Position numbers and translations under genes: made by a program. From assembly GCF_001423695.1 (NCBI RefSeq), contig NZ_LMOZ01000001.1, positions 1,746,443 through 1,810,442 of the forward strand: a stretch of 64,000 nucleotides of DNA, given 5' to 3'. This document shows, piece after piece, positions 63,105 through 64,000 of the stretch (position 1 is its first letter; each line of letters starts with the position of its first letter). The stretch is from Leifsonia sp. Leaf336. GTDB lineage: Bacteria > Actinomycetota > Actinomycetes > Actinomycetales > Microbacteriaceae. The notes under the pieces were generated by a model. The model had not been told where the DNA came from and searched no databases. It worked only from the letters and a program-made list of their open reading frames with translations.

Positions 63105-64000
63105 ATGGCAGACACCGCGAATCCGTTCCTCTCCCCCAGCACGCTCCCGTATCAGCTCCCGCCGTTCGCCGAGATCCGCGACGAGCACTACCGCCCCGCG
63201 TTCGACCACGGGTTCGCCGAGCAACTCGCCGAGATCGCCGCGATCACCTCGTCCGCCGAGTCGCCGACCTTCGAGAACACGATGATCCCGCTGGAGCGGT
63301 CGGGCCAGACCCTGCAGCGAGTGGCGGAGGTCTTCTTCAACAAGAGCTCGTCCGACAGCACCGATTTCACGAACGCTCTGGAGGAGGAGATCGCTCCCCT
63401 GCTGGCCGCGCACCAGGACGCCATCCGGCTCGACCCGGCACTCTACGGCCGGATCCAGGACCTCCACGCGCGCCGCGCGTCCCTCGGGCTCGACGCTGAG
63501 GGCGTGTACCTCATCGAGCGCTATTACACTGAGTTCACACTCGCCGGCGCCGGCCTCGACGACGAGCAGAAGCAGCTGCTGCGCGACTACAACCAGCGCC
63601 TGTCGACGCTGACCACCCGGTTCGAGAAGAACCTGCTCGCCGACACCAACGAGCTCGCCGTGGTCTTCGACTCGGCGGAGGAGCTCGACGGCCTCGGCGA
63701 CGGCGAGCTGTCCGCCGCGGCCGAAGCGGCCCGCGAGCGCGGCCTCGACGGCAAGTACGTCGTCACCCTCGTGCTGCCCACCGGTCACCCGTGGCTGGCG
63801 AGTCTCACGAACCGCGCGTCCCGGGAGCGCATCATGACCGCATCGCGGTCCCGCGGCATCCACGGCGGCGAGCACGACAACCGCGAGCTCGTGCTCGAGA
63901 TCACCCGGCTGCGGGCCGAGCGCGCCCGGCTCCTCGGGTTCGACACGCACGCCGCCTTCGTGACCGCCGACGAAACCGCGAAGACCCCGCAGGCGGTCGC
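63105..64000 (+). CDS. M3-family metallopeptidase (Dcp/oligopeptidase type), 3' part outside window
   Basis: The first 298 residues of a zinc peptidase of the thimet-oligopeptidase family are visible. The N-terminal helical domain is typical of peptidyl-dipeptidase Dcp and oligopeptidase A (NPFLSPSTLPYQLPPFAEI, SPTFENTMIPLERSGQTL, VYLIERYYTEFTLAGAG). The catalytic HExxH lies beyond the window. It probably degrades cytoplasmic oligopeptides. It is divergent from the ArsR-type operon, and its -35 overlaps the last repeat of the array, so the regulator may affect it too. Confidence 0.92.
   Translation, partial: MADTANPFLSPSTLPYQLPPFAEIRDEHYRPAFDHGFAEQLAEIAAITSSAESPTFENTMIPLERSGQTLQRVAEVFFNKSSSDSTDFTNALEEEIAPLLAAHQDAIRLDPALYGRIQDLHARRASLGLDAEGVYLIERYYTEFTLAGAGLDDEQKQLLRDYNQRLSTLTTRFEKNLLADTNELAVVFDSAEELDGLGDGELSAAAEAARERGLDGKYVVTLVLPTGHPWLASLTNRASRERIMTASRSRGIHGGEHDNRELVLEITRLRAERARLLGFDTHAAFVTADETAKTPQAV

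Overview
The window is high-GC chromosomal DNA from an actinobacterium. Tat/PafBC/HelY synteny, an ObgE-ProB-ProA-NadD-RsfS block, SOS boxes of the TCGAAC-N4-GTTCGA type and many probable leaderless genes point to Actinomycetota, most likely Micrococcales/Microbacteriaceae (Leifsonia-like). Genes are tightly packed, often with 4-nt start/stop overlaps. I see no transposase, phage gene, CRISPR array or rRNA.

Layout. 1-9000: a flank of the actinobacterial proteasome locus (HelY, TatC, TatA, a small membrane protein, PafC, PafB, an FKBP lipoprotein, TrmI, a HAD hydrolase, a PAC2 protein) without any pup/proteasome gene between its two halves. 9040-15118: UppP, an M20 peptidase, tRNA-Leu(GAG), a CDF transporter, a WYL regulator coupled to a ferritin-like/VIT1 transporter, and a DUF1707 protein. 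15249-20569: a five-gene coupled unit encoding an OleA-like thiolase, a family 2 glycosyltransferase, a cytochrome P450, an OleC-like adenylate-forming enzyme and an OleD-like reductase. There is no OleB-type hydrolase, so the core chemistry predicts a beta-lactone or beta-hydroxy-acid product rather than an olefin. 20663-27662: the SOS mutasome (DUF6504-like, DUF3097, ImuA-like, ImuB, DnaE2) with two LexA boxes.

27725-37654: YceI, a NagZ-like GH3 lipoprotein with a LacI regulator, a UbiA prenyltransferase, a DHA2-type efflux pump, small membrane proteins, an LCP protein, and a TetR regulator facing an NTF2-like/NmrA-like gene pair across a palindrome. 37774-48026: tRNA-Ala(GGC), RsfS, a long single-pass protein, NadD, ProA, ProB, ObgE, ribosomal proteins L27 and L21, a DUF4031 protein and RNase E/G. 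48344-54835: a VKOR-family protein, then IleS-FolC-DUF4233-Ndk behind an isoleucine T-box riboswitch. 54839-64000: a TetR regulator facing an MHS-type permease, an archaeal-type ValS followed by two tandem GNAT acetyltransferases, then an ArsR-type regulator with its MFS pump facing an M3 peptidase across a 14-bp-period repeat array.

Genes with clear Shine-Dalgarno sequences coexist with at least twelve whose TAnnnT hexamer ends exactly six bases before the start codon, which indicates leaderless transcripts. I used this rule to settle several GTG/ATG starts.
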